A program made the translations under genes and the position numbers. From NCBI GenBank assembly GCA_014654535.1, contig BNBA01000018.1:1-64000 (forward strand): DNA of 64,000 nt, read 5' to 3'. Source of the DNA: Xanthomonas boreopolis (lineage in GTDB: Bacteria > Pseudomonadota > Gammaproteobacteria > Xanthomonadales > Xanthomonadaceae). A model generated the notes under the pieces. That model had not been told where the DNA came from. It did no database searches and saw only the letters and a program-made list of their open reading frames with translations. This document shows, one piece after another, positions 19,201 through 27,327 of this stretch (position 1 is its first letter; each line of letters opens with the position of its first letter).

Positions 19201-19380
19201 GCCGGGGGAAGCCACCGGACGCAGCGAGCCGCTGACCTGGTTGGAGACCACCAGCTTCCAGGCGGATATGTCGTCGAATCCATCCAGCACGCGGGCCTCC
19301 GTCGCGGACGCTTGCGAAACCGTGCAGGCCATCACCAGGCCGGCGACCGGCCATTTCCAGGATCGCAATCTCATCGCCAC
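16201..19380 (-). CDS. Large secreted discoidin-domain protein with (alpha/alpha)6-type catalytic region
   Basis: A 1059-residue exported protein with signal peptide ending SQASA at about residue 26. The N-terminal part (about 30-180) resembles a jelly-roll carbohydrate-binding module. A discoidin/F5-8C-like module follows at about 195-310 (QTVTLDLGKVREFGG, SQARYLRFDLKDG). From about 560 to 1000 the sequence has the helical-barrel pattern of glucoamylase/GH63-like enzymes, with YSRSWIRDGAMISEGLLRL near 625 and DSHGELIFNIAEYYRYTGD near 690. No CAZy family is assigned with confidence. It lies between the importer genes and the EEP gene, and its substrate is probably an oligosaccharide handled by the same operon. 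Confidence 0.8.
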   Translation of the reverse strand: MAMRLRSWKWPVAGLVMACTVSQASATEARVLDGFDDISAWKLVVSNQVSGSLRPVASPGGGKALCLDYNFNGVSGYVGIRRELPVQYPQNYELSFNIRGDSPANDLQFKLIDASGDNVWWVNRPGFAFPRNWTKVAYLKRHVEKAWGPSPDKELRSSAAVEFTIYNKVGGKGTVCFDRLAMAELPPPDESPYAAHVIADTAPALEQRMADGKPDTFWLSGNVKQQTVTLDLGKVREFGGAIVNWVPGLQASVYEVRSSVDGREWKLLRDVVAGGGDTSWLALPESQARYLRFDLKDGPNFRYGIKEIKVQPLAFAATPNDFVKSLAAQLPRGSFPRGFSGEQPYWTILGLDGGTEQGLIGEDGAVEVAKAGFSIEPFLLVGGKRLAWSDVGSRQSLQGGYLPIPSVDWHHEQADLRVTSFVQGTPDNAQLVARYRLSNPDKVPHDVTLALAIRPFQVNPPSQFLNTQGGVSPIQQLAFNGPIASINGKPRVFAAQAPDAAFATAFDSGMDVAHLLDKQVPATAQVKDATGLASGAMLYRWTLQPGQAREIALVIPQTGPAQMPAGFDAEKAQQQVAQSWRDKLDRVRIEVPAEGQPVVDTLRTALAHMLISRIGPRLQPGTRSYSRSWIRDGAMISEGLLRLGREDVVREYVDWFAPYQFENGMVPCCVDDRGSDPVPENDSHGELIFNIAEYYRYTGDKPFLERMWPHVTGAYGYMEQLRLSERTESNFMVDPAFYGMMPVSISHEGYSAKPVHSYWDNFWALRGYKDAVAIAEALERPEDAARFAASRDQFQQDLDASLKAAVRQHQIDYLPGSAELGDFDPTSTTIALAPGGEQGRLPPELLDGTFERYWNEFVARRDGKREWKDYTPYEWRNVSAFVRLGWRDRAWDALSFFFKDRTPQAWNQWAEVVSRTPRAPFFLGDLPHAWVASDFVRSVLDMFAYERESDDSLVIAAGLPPRWFEGQGVAISDLRTPQGRLGYSIKRSDKRLLLQVQTGLVLPAGGVAFPWPYAGEPGEATINGEQAQWQGNELRIRQLPAQVEVEVPASVRRAERKAQ

Positions 19381-19438
19381 CGTCTCATCGCGTTTCGCTC
19401 CAGGTCCATGCCATCCCTGCCCCCCAACCGCGCCATTC

Positions 19439-20275
19439 TCACCCCTTCACGCTCCCGAGCAGCAGGCCCTGGATGTAATAGCGCTGCAGCGCCAGGAACA
19501 GCAACAGTACCGGAATCACCGTCACCACCGCCCCGGCCATCATCAGTTCCACGTCCATGATGTGCTCGCGCGACAGCGCCGCCAGCGCCACCGGCAAGGT
19601 GTAGTGCTCCTGGTCGGTCAGCACGATCAGCGGCCACATGAAGTCGTTCCAGGCGGCCATGAAGGTGAAGATGGTCAAGGTCACCAGGACCGGCTTGAGC
19701 ATCGGCAGCACGATCTGGAAGAAGATCCGCAGCTCGCTCGCGCCGTCGATGCGCGCCGCCTCCAGCAGTTCGTCAGGGATGCCGCGCGCGTACTGGCGGA
19801 CCAGGAAGATGCCGAACACCGTCGCCAGCGCCGGCACGACCACCCCGCCGAAGCTGTTGACCAGGTGCAACTGCTTCATCAGCAGGAACAGCGGCAGCAT
19901 CGCCACCTGCGCGGGGATCACCAGCGCCGCCAGCAGGACCTGGAAGATCCGCTCGCGCCCGGCGAAGCGCAGCTTGGCGAAGGCGTAGCCGGCCATGGTG
20001 TTGACCAGCAGCGAGCCGAGCGTGATCGACAGCGACACCAGCAGGCTGTTGGCGAAGTTGCGCGCCATGCCTGTGCGCGCCAGCAGCTCGCGGTAGCTGT
20101 CCAGCGTGGCGTGCGAAGGCAGCAGCGGCGGCGGGAAATGGCTGGCCTCGCCGCGCGGCATGAACGACACCGACACCATCCAGAGCAACGGCGCCAGGCT
20201 GACCAGCGCGATCAGCGCCAGCCCCCCGTTCACGAGCACGCCGTTCCAGCGCGATTGGCCCACTTCCCGGCTCAT
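19439..20275 (-). CDS. Carbohydrate ABC transporter permease, MalG type
   Basis: An inner-membrane permease of 278 residues with six predicted helices. The cytoplasmic coupling loop (EAA motif) is seen as ELLEAARIDGASELRIFFQIVLP at about 170-192, typical of MalG-like proteins. The ATG at 20275 (MSREVGQSRWNG) is preferred to one at 20293 that falls within a palindromic repeat. It pairs with the MalF-type gene 46 nt upstream, and the gap between them holds a family A repeat. Confidence 0.93.
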   Translation of the reverse strand: MSREVGQSRWNGVLVNGGLALIALVSLAPLLWMVSVSFMPRGEASHFPPPLLPSHATLDSYRELLARTGMARNFANSLLVSLSITLGSLLVNTMAGYAFAKLRFAGRERIFQVLLAALVIPAQVAMLPLFLLMKQLHLVNSFGGVVVPALATVFGIFLVRQYARGIPDELLEAARIDGASELRIFFQIVLPMLKPVLVTLTIFTFMAAWNDFMWPLIVLTDQEHYTLPVALAALSREHIMDVELMMAGAVVTVIPVLLLFLALQRYYIQGLLLGSVKG

Positions 20276-20287
20276 GAAAAAGGACCC

Positions 20288-20305
20288 GCGCACATGGATG
20301 TGCGC
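20288..20305. repeat. Family A palindromic repeat between the two permease genes
   Basis: GCGCACATGGATGTGCGC is a perfect palindrome apart from its 2-nt centre, followed by CGCTTTTGCGAGGGACTC. That flank matches the spacer of the 12.3 kb copies on the opposite strand. It occupies most of the 46-nt gap inside the operon. Confidence 0.85.
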
Positions 20306-20321
20306 CGCTTTTGCGAGGGAC

Positions 20322-21203
20322 TCACAGGAACTCCTTTTTGCGGCCGAGCCGCAGCATCACCGTCGTCACCGCCAGGATGATGAGGAACAGCAGGAACGCG
20401 ACCGCCGACGCGCGGCCGAGGTTCCACCACTTGAAGCCTTCCTCGAACATGAAGTACAGCACGCTGACCGTGCTCTGCAGCGGGTCGCCGCGGGTCATCA
20501 CGTACGGTTCGGCGAACAGCTGGAAATAGCCGGAGACGGTGATCACGCTGACCACCAGCAGCACCGGGCCCAGCTGCGGCAGGGTGATGTGCAGGAATTG
20601 CTGCCGCTTGTTGGCGCCGTCGATGCGCGCGGCCTCGTACAGGTCGTGCGGGATCGCCTGCAGGCCGGCCAGGAAGATCACCATGTTGTAGCCGAAGTTC
20701 TTCCACACCGCGAACAGCATGATGGTCGGCATCGCCCAGGCCGGGTCGCCGAGCCAATCGACCGGCGGGATGCCCAGGTGGCCGAGCGCCCAGTTCACCA
20801 GGCCGTAGCTGGTGTGGAACAGGTAGCGCCAGATCACCGCCACCGCCACCAGCGTGGTCACTACCGGCGCGAACAGCGCGGTGCGGAACAGCGCCCTGAA
20901 GCGGGCCGCCGGCGCGTTGAGCAGCAGTGCCGCGCCCAGCGACACCGCGATCGACAGCGGCACGCCGACGACCACGAAGTACGTGGTGTTCCACAACGAC
21001 TTCCAGAACATCGGCGTCTGCAGCAGGTCGATGTAGTTGCCCAGCCCGATGAAGCGCAGGTGGCTGGCGTCGGCGAGCGCGTAGAGGTCGAAGTCGGTGA
21101 CGCTCAGCGCCAGCGCCGACAGCACCGGCAGGCCGAAGAACACGCCGATCACGATCAGGGCCGGGCCGGCGAAGACCCAGCCGGCCAGCGAGCTGCGCCT
21201 CAT
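20322..21203 (-). CDS. Carbohydrate ABC transporter permease, MalF type
   Basis: A 293-residue membrane protein with about six helices and the coupling motif DLYEAARIDGANKRQQFLHI at about 185-204. The C-terminus RLGRKKEFL is common in UgpA/MalF-like permeases. The start at 21203 (MRRSSLAGWVFAGPALI) overlaps the solute-binding-protein stop by 4 nt. Together with its neighbours it forms a CUT1 sugar importer that lacks an ATPase in the operon. Confidence 0.93.
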   Translation of the reverse strand: MRRSSLAGWVFAGPALIVIGVFFGLPVLSALALSVTDFDLYALADASHLRFIGLGNYIDLLQTPMFWKSLWNTTYFVVVGVPLSIAVSLGAALLLNAPAARFRALFRTALFAPVVTTLVAVAVIWRYLFHTSYGLVNWALGHLGIPPVDWLGDPAWAMPTIMLFAVWKNFGYNMVIFLAGLQAIPHDLYEAARIDGANKRQQFLHITLPQLGPVLLVVSVITVSGYFQLFAEPYVMTRGDPLQSTVSVLYFMFEEGFKWWNLGRASAVAFLLFLIILAVTTVMLRLGRKKEFL

Positions 21204-22492
21204 GGCCGTGCCTCCCCGGTGGCCGGCGACGGATGTTCCTGCGCATAGATCCAGCGCCGCTTGGCCAGGATCTCGTCCACGCGCCTGTCCAGTTCTTCCA
21301 CGGCCTTGTCCTGCGGCTCGCCGCCGCGCACCACCCGCTCGGTCACCAGCCGCATCTCCTGCACGATCCGCTCCCATTCCAGCACCTTGGGCGTCGGCTT
21401 GGCCCGTTCCAGCTGCTCGCGGAACGCCTTGGCCAGTTCGTCGCTGGCCAGCGAGGGAGCGTCCCAGGTGCTGCGGCGCGGCGGCAGGTCGCCGATCAGC
21501 GCGTGGAAGCGCGCCTGCACCTGCGGCCGCGACAGGAACTCGACCAGCTTCCAGGCCGCCTGCTTGTGCTCGGAGGAACGGAAGATCACCAGGCTGGCGC
21601 CGCCGGCGATGCCCGCGCCCGGCCCGCTGGGGCCCGGCAGCGGCATCGTGCCCCACTGCCCCTTCAACGCCGGCGGCTCGCGCAGGCCGAACTCGCGGAT
21701 GTTCCACGGGCCCGACAGATAGAAGGCGTAGAAGCCGTCGAAGAATTCGTCCCAGACGTTGGAGATCTGGGTCTCCGACATCTTCGGCGCCCAGCCCTGC
21801 TCGAAGATGTTGGCGTAGAACGCCAGCGCCTTGCGGAAGCCGGGGCCGCGGAAGTTGCCGTAGTTGTCGTGGTCGCGCAGCAGCGGATCGTCGAACTGCA
21901 GGCCGAGCGAGAGCTGCTGCTCGAACTCGTTGAGCGGCAGCAGGATCGCGTAGCGGTCGGGACCGACGTGCTTCTTCACCGCGGCCATCGCGTCGTTCCA
22001 CTCGGCCCAGGTCACCGGCAGCCTGGTCACCCCGGCCTCGCGCAGCATGTCCTTGCGATAGAACAGCAGGCGCGTGTCCACGTACCAGGGCACGCCGACC
22101 ACCTGCCCGTCGATGAGGTTGGTATCCCAGATGCCCGGGAAGTAGTCCTTCGGGTCGACCACCTTGGACCGGTCGATGTACGGCTGCAGGGGTTCGAGCG
22201 TGTCCAGCAGCGCGAACTCGGGGATCCAGGTATTGCCGAGCTGGCACACGTCCGGCAGGCCGTCCGCGGCGAAGGCGGTGAGCAGCTTCTCGTGCGCGGC
22301 CGTCATCGGGATCGCCTGCACATCCACGTGGATGCCCGGGTTCTCCTTCTCGAAATCGTCGATCAGGCCGCTGACGACCTCGGCCTCGCGGCCCATCGCC
22401 CAGAAGCGGATGGTCTCGCCCTGCGGCGGCCCGCTGCAGGCGGTGGCGGCGAGCAGCAGCGCGGCGGCGATCAGGTTACGGATGCTGGCCAC
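21200..22492 (-). CDS. Extracellular solute-binding lipoprotein of the sugar ABC importer
   Basis: The periplasmic, lipid-anchored receptor of the importer, 430 residues. A lipoprotein signal peptide ends at ATAC (Cys19) and is followed by SGPPQGETIRFWAMG. The body has features of family 1 sugar-binding proteins: DVCQLGNTWIPEFA, GVPWYVDTRLLFYRKDML and GGASLVIFRSSEHKQAAWKL. The gap to the upstream GH144-like gene is 3 nt, so both are in one transcript. The ligand is unknown; an oligosaccharide released by the neighbouring enzymes is inferred. Confidence 0.93.
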   Translation of the reverse strand: MASIRNLIAAALLLAATACSGPPQGETIRFWAMGREAEVVSGLIDDFEKENPGIHVDVQAIPMTAAHEKLLTAFAADGLPDVCQLGNTWIPEFALLDTLEPLQPYIDRSKVVDPKDYFPGIWDTNLIDGQVVGVPWYVDTRLLFYRKDMLREAGVTRLPVTWAEWNDAMAAVKKHVGPDRYAILLPLNEFEQQLSLGLQFDDPLLRDHDNYGNFRGPGFRKALAFYANIFEQGWAPKMSETQISNVWDEFFDGFYAFYLSGPWNIREFGLREPPALKGQWGTMPLPGPSGPGAGIAGGASLVIFRSSEHKQAAWKLVEFLSRPQVQARFHALIGDLPPRRSTWDAPSLASDELAKAFREQLERAKPTPKVLEWERIVQEMRLVTERVVRGGEPQDKAVEELDRRVDEILAKRRWIYAQEHPSPATGEARP

Positions 22493-22495
22493 GCG

Positions 22496-24118
22496 TCACT
22501 CGGGCTTCTGCTGGCGCTGGGCCGGGTTCTCCTGTGCCTCGGCCGCGGCCGCGCGCGACTCGGCGATGCCCAGCGCGCGTGCCTTGGCCGCCTCCTCGTC
22601 CTTCTGCGGCGCCGGCTGCGACTCGCCTTCCGGCGTCAGCCAGCCGCCGGTGAAGCCGGCGCGTTCCAGGCCGCGGCGGATGTACTTGTTCTTCTTCATC
22701 ACCGTCCAGACGAACTCGTCGCGGTAATTGGCGATGCCGGCCAGGATCGGCCCCTGGTCGATCGCGATGTAGTCGCTGGCCACCCAGCCGCGGTCCGGGA
22801 TCAGCCGCCCGGTCTTGAGCGGGATGTCGTAGTTGAAGCTGGGGTTGAAGGCGTCCAGGAAGCCGTAGCTGGAATACAGGAAGTCGCCGTAGCGCTTGTG
22901 CATCTCCACCGTGGCCGGGATCACCACCTCCGGCGCGAACGGCAGCGAGGAGATCGCCGCGGTCGGCGCTATCGTGCCGTCGTCGAAGTTCTCGCGCAGG
23001 CCGGCGCCGCGCGAGGAGTAGTGGCGGAACTGGCGCTGCTCGCCGCGGTATTCCTGGCTGGTGTTCTGCGGACCGTCGCTGGCGGTCAGGCCCCAGACGT
23101 TCTCGCCGTAGCCCTTCCACTTCATCGGGTTCTCGATGGCGTAGTCGCGCTGCGCCAGCGTGGCGCGGCGGCTGTTGAGGTAGTAGTCGATGCCGCGCTC
23201 GCGCATGTACTGGTCCTGGATGTCGCGGAAGTCGATCCAGACATGGCTGTACTGGTGGCCGAACAGCGGGCCGAACGACAGGTACTCCTGTCCCTGGTAG
23301 ACGCCCCAGTCGTTGTTGTACGTGCGGGTCCACACTTCCCACGCTTCCGGGGCGACCGCGTGGGTGGGCGAGCCCAGCGCCAGCACGTACAGCATCATCG
23401 CCTCGTTGTAGCCCATCCAGTCGTGGTTGATGAAGCCGCTTTCCGGGAACCAGCCCATCGACACCAGCGGCGCGCGCTTCTGCATCCAGGCCCAGTCCAC
23501 GCGCTTGTACAGCGCGTCGGCGATCTCGCGGATCTCCTTCTCGCGCGGATCGTCGCCGTCGTAGTACGACTGCGCGAACAGCACGCCCATCATCAGCAGC
23601 GCGGTGTCCACGCTGCTCAGTTCGACCCAGCTGTTGTAGCGCTGGCCCTGCTGCATGTCGAGGAAGTGGTAGTAGAACCCCTTGTAGCCGGCCCGTCCCG
23701 CCCGCTGCGGCCCCATCGGCGCGTCGCGGAAGAACTTCAGCGTGGTCAGCGTGCGGTCGATCGCCTGGTTGCGGCTGATCCAGCCGTTCTCGATGCCGAT
23801 CGGATAGGCGGTCAGGGCGAAGCCCACCGAGGCGATGCTGGCGAACGGGCGCGACGGGTAGCGGTCCGGCGTCAGGCCGTTCTCCTGGTTGGTGGTGTCC
23901 CAGAAGAACTGGAAGGTACGCCGTTCTATGTCGCTGAACAGCGGCGGCAACTCGGGCTTGAGCGGGCGCGGCGGCACGTTGGCCTCGATCAGGATGACGG
24001 GGGGCCTGGCAGGTTGCGGCTTGGCCGGCTGCGATTCTTCGCGTTGGCATGCCGCCAATCCCAGGCACGCCACCAAAGGTACCGCCAGCCACTTCGAGAA
24101 TAGTCCCCTGTTCATCAA
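22496..24118 (-). CDS. Glucoamylase-like (PF10091, GH144-type) lipoprotein
   Basis: A 540-residue lipoprotein with lipobox LAAC (Cys24) and a Pro-rich linker. The catalytic domain opens ERRTFQFFWDTTNQENGLTP. It contains PESGFINHDWMGYNEAMMLY near 220-240 and ALGSPTHAVAPEAWEVW just after. These are hallmarks of the Pfam glycoamylase domain PF10091, which includes the GH144 endo-beta-1,2-glucanases. The C-terminal 30 residues are Ala/Glu/Gln-rich and probably disordered. It is the first gene of the operon and starts 11 nt after a LacI-type operator. The beta-1,2-glucan specificity is inferred from the family; other activities of this fold are possible. Confidence 0.82.
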   Translation of the reverse strand: MMNRGLFSKWLAVPLVACLGLAACQREESQPAKPQPARPPVILIEANVPPRPLKPELPPLFSDIERRTFQFFWDTTNQENGLTPDRYPSRPFASIASVGFALTAYPIGIENGWISRNQAIDRTLTTLKFFRDAPMGPQRAGRAGYKGFYYHFLDMQQGQRYNSWVELSSVDTALLMMGVLFAQSYYDGDDPREKEIREIADALYKRVDWAWMQKRAPLVSMGWFPESGFINHDWMGYNEAMMLYVLALGSPTHAVAPEAWEVWTRTYNNDWGVYQGQEYLSFGPLFGHQYSHVWIDFRDIQDQYMRERGIDYYLNSRRATLAQRDYAIENPMKWKGYGENVWGLTASDGPQNTSQEYRGEQRQFRHYSSRGAGLRENFDDGTIAPTAAISSLPFAPEVVIPATVEMHKRYGDFLYSSYGFLDAFNPSFNYDIPLKTGRLIPDRGWVASDYIAIDQGPILAGIANYRDEFVWTVMKKNKYIRRGLERAGFTGGWLTPEGESQPAPQKDEEAAKARALGIAESRAAAAEAQENPAQRQQKPE

Positions 24119-24128
24119 ACCCCGCTCA

Positions 24129-24142
24129 TGTAATCGATTTCA
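24129..24142 (-). promoter_or_regulatory. LacI-family operator before the GH144-like operon
   Basis: TGTAATCGATTTCA differs at one position from the two TGTAATCGTTTTCA sites at 8791 and 28382. It ends 11 nt before the ATG at 24118, so a bound regulator would sit over the transcription start or leader of the enzyme/importer operon. Confidence 0.72.
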
Positions 24143-24167
24143 AAAACCTTCGAGAAGATACATCCTC

Positions 24168-24205
24168 GGCCGCGGTTGCGTCCTCCCGGGAGCGCAACCG
24201 CGGCC
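24168..24205. terminator. Strong hairpin between the TonB receptor gene and the GH144-like operon
   Basis: A perfect 13-bp stem (24168-24180 with 24193-24205, arms GGCCGCGGTTGCG/CGCAACCGCGGCC) with a 12-nt loop lies just after the receptor stop. No T-run follows on the minus strand. It may be a partial terminator or an mRNA-end stabiliser. Confidence 0.5.
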
Positions 24206-24211
24206 GCGGCA

Positions 24212-27199
24212 CTACCAATCCAGTCCGAACGAAAGCTTGGCGGTCCGGGTCACGTACTGGTCGAAGCCGGTGGCCGTGCCGTTGTCCCAATCGACGCTGT
24301 AGGAGTCGAAGTTCTTCCAGTTGAAGACGTTCAGCACGTCCAGCCGCGCCCGCAGCTTGATGTTCGAGTCGGTGTCCCACACCTTCTGCGCCGCCAGGTC
24401 GAGCTGCTTGAAGCCCAGCGTCGTGTCCGGATGGAACTGGCGGATGCGGCACTGGCCGTCCACGCCGACCGGGCAATAGTCGGTGTAGTAGTACTCCGGC
24501 GTGGACAGGGTCAGCTTGCCGGAGAACGTGGTGCCCCACGGCCCGTCGGCGACGCCGCTCACCACCAGGCGGTGGCGCGCCACGCCGCTCGAGGTGAACC
24601 AGCCGTAGTCCGAGAGCGTCGGGTAGTCCAGCGCGTAGTGCTCGCCGAACTGGCGGTTCTCCTTGGCGTTGCTGTAGGTGTAGGCGATGTTGAGGCTCCA
24701 GGGCGACTCGTTCGTGTACGGCTTCTCCAGGCTGAGCAGCAGCGAGTTGTTGCGCGTCTCCAGCCCGTTGGTGCCCAGGATCAGCGAGCCGTATCCCGGC
24801 ACGCCGTTGTTCCACGGCGGCCCGGAGATGGTGCCCGGCTCGAAGAAGCTGCCGTCCGGCAGGCGGTTGCCCAGCAGGAACACGAAGCCGTCCTTGGACA
24901 CGATGCGCTGCAGCGTCACCGAACTGTTCCAGTCGTAGCCGAACATCCGGAACGTGTCGCGGATGCCGATGCTGAACTGGTCCGAATACGGCACCTTGAG
25001 GTTGTTGGACAGCAGGTCGACCTCGCGCCCGACGGCCGAGTTGCCCGCCACCAGCGCATCGAGCGTGGACTGCTGCAGCAGCGACTCGTCCCAGGCCAGG
25101 CAGGTGCCGCTGCCCACGGTGCACGGGTGCCCGGCCGTGTCGATGCTGAAGCCGTAGCTGCCGTAGGTGGCCTTGGTCTGCTCCAGCGCCAGGTAGTCGA
25201 ACAGGTCGCGGTCGTAGGCGCGTCCCGCGCCGCCGAACAGCACGTGCTTCTCGTCGCCCGACAGGTCGTAGGAGAAGCCGAGGCGCGGCTGCCAGGCATC
25301 CTTGAACGCATGCCGGCTGCTGCCGTCGCTGATGTAGTTGGAAATATCGATCCCGCCCAGCGCCAGCGTCTGCGCGTAGGTCTGTCCGGCCGGGGCGTTC
25401 GGGTCCTGGCCGTAGATCGCCGCGACCACGTCCGGATCGGTCACGTGGTCGAGATAGCTCGGCGTCTTCTCGTAGTCCCAGCGCACGCCCAGGTTGAGCG
25501 TCAGCCGGTCGGTCACTTCCCAGTCGTCCTGGAAGTAGATGCCGAACTGCTTGTTCTTGGAACTCAGCTGGCCCTGGCTGGTACCGGTGATGCCGGAGGA
25601 AAAGCTGACGTAGTACGGGACCGACGTGCTGTCGCCGATGTCGTAGTAGAACTGCGGGTTGTAGGGCTGCTGCTCGAGCGTCTTCAGGTCCACCTGCTTG
25701 TACTTCACGCCCATCTTCAGCGTGTGCCCTTCCCAGCCGGTGAAGGTCAGGTCGTCCTGGAACGAATGGCCCTGCTGGCCCTTGCGCTGGTAGCCGCCCG
25801 AGCCGGCGCCGGTCGCCAGGATCACGTTGCCGGTGTTGCCCTCGCCGTCGGTCAGCACGTAGCCGGCGCCGAAGTTCTTCGGCTCCATCGACCAGAAGGC
25901 CTTCTCGTAGGTCAGGTGGGCGTCGTTGAGCCAGTCGCCGGCGGTCAACTGCCAGCGCAGGTCGATGCGCGTCTCGTCCACCTTGTTGTCGGTCGCGTAC
26001 GACTCGGTGTTCTGGTCGCCGACATTGCTGAGGTCGGTCTCCTCGCGGCGCTTGGCGGTGAGCTCCAGCAGGTTGTTCTCGCCGATCGACCAGTCGATCT
26101 TGCCGAAGTACAGGTCCTCGTGGAACGGCACCGAGCTGTTGCGGACCGAGGACTGCAGGAACGACGGCAGGTCGGACACGCTGTAGCCCTGGCCGGGAAC
26201 GACGTCCTTGGGCGCGGTGTAGTCCTTGCCCTCGTAGGTCACGAAGAAGTGCGCCACGTCCTTGACGATCGGGCCGCCGAACGCGAAGCCGTACTGCTCG
26301 TCCTTGGAGCGGTCCTTGCCGCCCTGCTCCTTCTCGGTCTCCCGGGTCGCCCGCATGTCGGTGTTGGCGTAGTCCCAGAAGAAACTGCCCTTGAATTCGT
26401 TGGTGCCCGACTTGGTCACCGCCGACACCGCCGCGCTGCTCAGCTGGTCGTACTCGGCCTTGTAGTTGGAGGTGATGACCTTGTACTCGCCGATCGCCAG
26501 CTGCGGGAACGGGTTGCCGCGGCTGGAATCCTGCCCGGTGATGCCGCCGGCCAGCACGTAGTTCTTCTGGCCCACGCCGTCGATGAACACGTTGATGTTG
26601 TTCGCGCTCTGCGCGCCGGACTGCAGCCGGGTGGATCCGTCGCTCGGGCTGGTCTCGAAGCGCATGCCCGGCACGGTGTCGGCGAACGCCAGGAAGTTGC
26701 GCGAGGTCTGCGGCAGCGCCTCGATCTGGCGCGTGGTGACGTAGGTGGCCACCTCGGAGGTCTTGGTCTCCACCGCCAACGGCGCGGTGACCTGCACCGT
26801 ATCGAGCGTGGTGGCCGCTCCGCCGCCGGCATTGGCGGCCACGCCGCCCACGCCCAGGTTCAACGTCGCGGTCTGGCCGACCTGCACGGTGATGGTCTGG
26901 CTGTTGCTGCCGCCCGCGGACTGCACTTCGACGCGGTAGGTGCCCGGCGGCAGGCCCGCCACCGCATAGCCGCCGCCGGCGCCGACCTGGACGGTGCGGC
27001 TGAGGCCGGTGGCCACGTTGGTGGCGGTCACCCTGGCGTCCATGGCGGCGGCCGAATCGGCCGTGACCTGGCCGCGGATGGTCGCCGCGGTGCTCTGCGC
27101 GAAAGCCGGCGCGGCTGCCAGCGCCAGGCAACTGGCCAATGCGCAGGCAAGCAGCCTGCGTGATGGTCGTCCTGCTTCGGTATTTCGTTGATCTGCCAT
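24212..27199 (-). CDS. TonB-dependent receptor with carboxypeptidase-regulatory-like N-terminal domain
   Basis: An outer-membrane active transporter of 995 residues. The ATG at 27199 is chosen because GGGAGGG lies just upstream; an earlier in-frame start is less likely. The signal peptide ends PAFA-Q at about 34. A carboxypeptidase-regulatory-like beta domain (about 38-110, ATIRGQVT to GTYRVEVQ) follows, then the plug (QIEALPQTSRNFLAFADTVP) and a 22-stranded-barrel region ending in the aromatic signature FGLDW. Oar-like receptors of this kind take up oligosaccharides in Xanthomonadaceae. It lies between lacI and the GH144-like/importer operon. Confidence 0.93.
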   Translation of the reverse strand: MADQRNTEAGRPSRRLLACALASCLALAAAPAFAQSTAATIRGQVTADSAAAMDARVTATNVATGLSRTVQVGAGGGYAVAGLPPGTYRVEVQSAGGSNSQTITVQVGQTATLNLGVGGVAANAGGGAATTLDTVQVTAPLAVETKTSEVATYVTTRQIEALPQTSRNFLAFADTVPGMRFETSPSDGSTRLQSGAQSANNINVFIDGVGQKNYVLAGGITGQDSSRGNPFPQLAIGEYKVITSNYKAEYDQLSSAAVSAVTKSGTNEFKGSFFWDYANTDMRATRETEKEQGGKDRSKDEQYGFAFGGPIVKDVAHFFVTYEGKDYTAPKDVVPGQGYSVSDLPSFLQSSVRNSSVPFHEDLYFGKIDWSIGENNLLELTAKRREETDLSNVGDQNTESYATDNKVDETRIDLRWQLTAGDWLNDAHLTYEKAFWSMEPKNFGAGYVLTDGEGNTGNVILATGAGSGGYQRKGQQGHSFQDDLTFTGWEGHTLKMGVKYKQVDLKTLEQQPYNPQFYYDIGDSTSVPYYVSFSSGITGTSQGQLSSKNKQFGIYFQDDWEVTDRLTLNLGVRWDYEKTPSYLDHVTDPDVVAAIYGQDPNAPAGQTYAQTLALGGIDISNYISDGSSRHAFKDAWQPRLGFSYDLSGDEKHVLFGGAGRAYDRDLFDYLALEQTKATYGSYGFSIDTAGHPCTVGSGTCLAWDESLLQQSTLDALVAGNSAVGREVDLLSNNLKVPYSDQFSIGIRDTFRMFGYDWNSSVTLQRIVSKDGFVFLLGNRLPDGSFFEPGTISGPPWNNGVPGYGSLILGTNGLETRNNSLLLSLEKPYTNESPWSLNIAYTYSNAKENRQFGEHYALDYPTLSDYGWFTSSGVARHRLVVSGVADGPWGTTFSGKLTLSTPEYYYTDYCPVGVDGQCRIRQFHPDTTLGFKQLDLAAQKVWDTDSNIKLRARLDVLNVFNWKNFDSYSVDWDNGTATGFDQYVTRTAKLSFGLDW

Positions 27200-27327
27200 T
27201 TCTGACCCTCCCGGGGTTCGATTCCTGGTTACGGCGTGGATACGGTTCCCCAACTACCGGCAAAGGCGGCAAGGCCGCCTGAAAAAAGCGCCTGCGACGC
27301 GGAAACCCGGCGCCGGCGCGGCAAACG

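Noticed and set aside
16204-19560. Plus-strand ORF of over 1100 codons opposite the discoidin enzyme
   Set aside because: Same Arg/His/Gln-rich shadow composition; the minus-strand gene has a signal peptide and family motifs.
24176-27163. Plus-strand ORF of about 1000 codons opposite the TonB receptor
   Set aside because: Shadow of the receptor gene, no domain and no ribosome-binding site.
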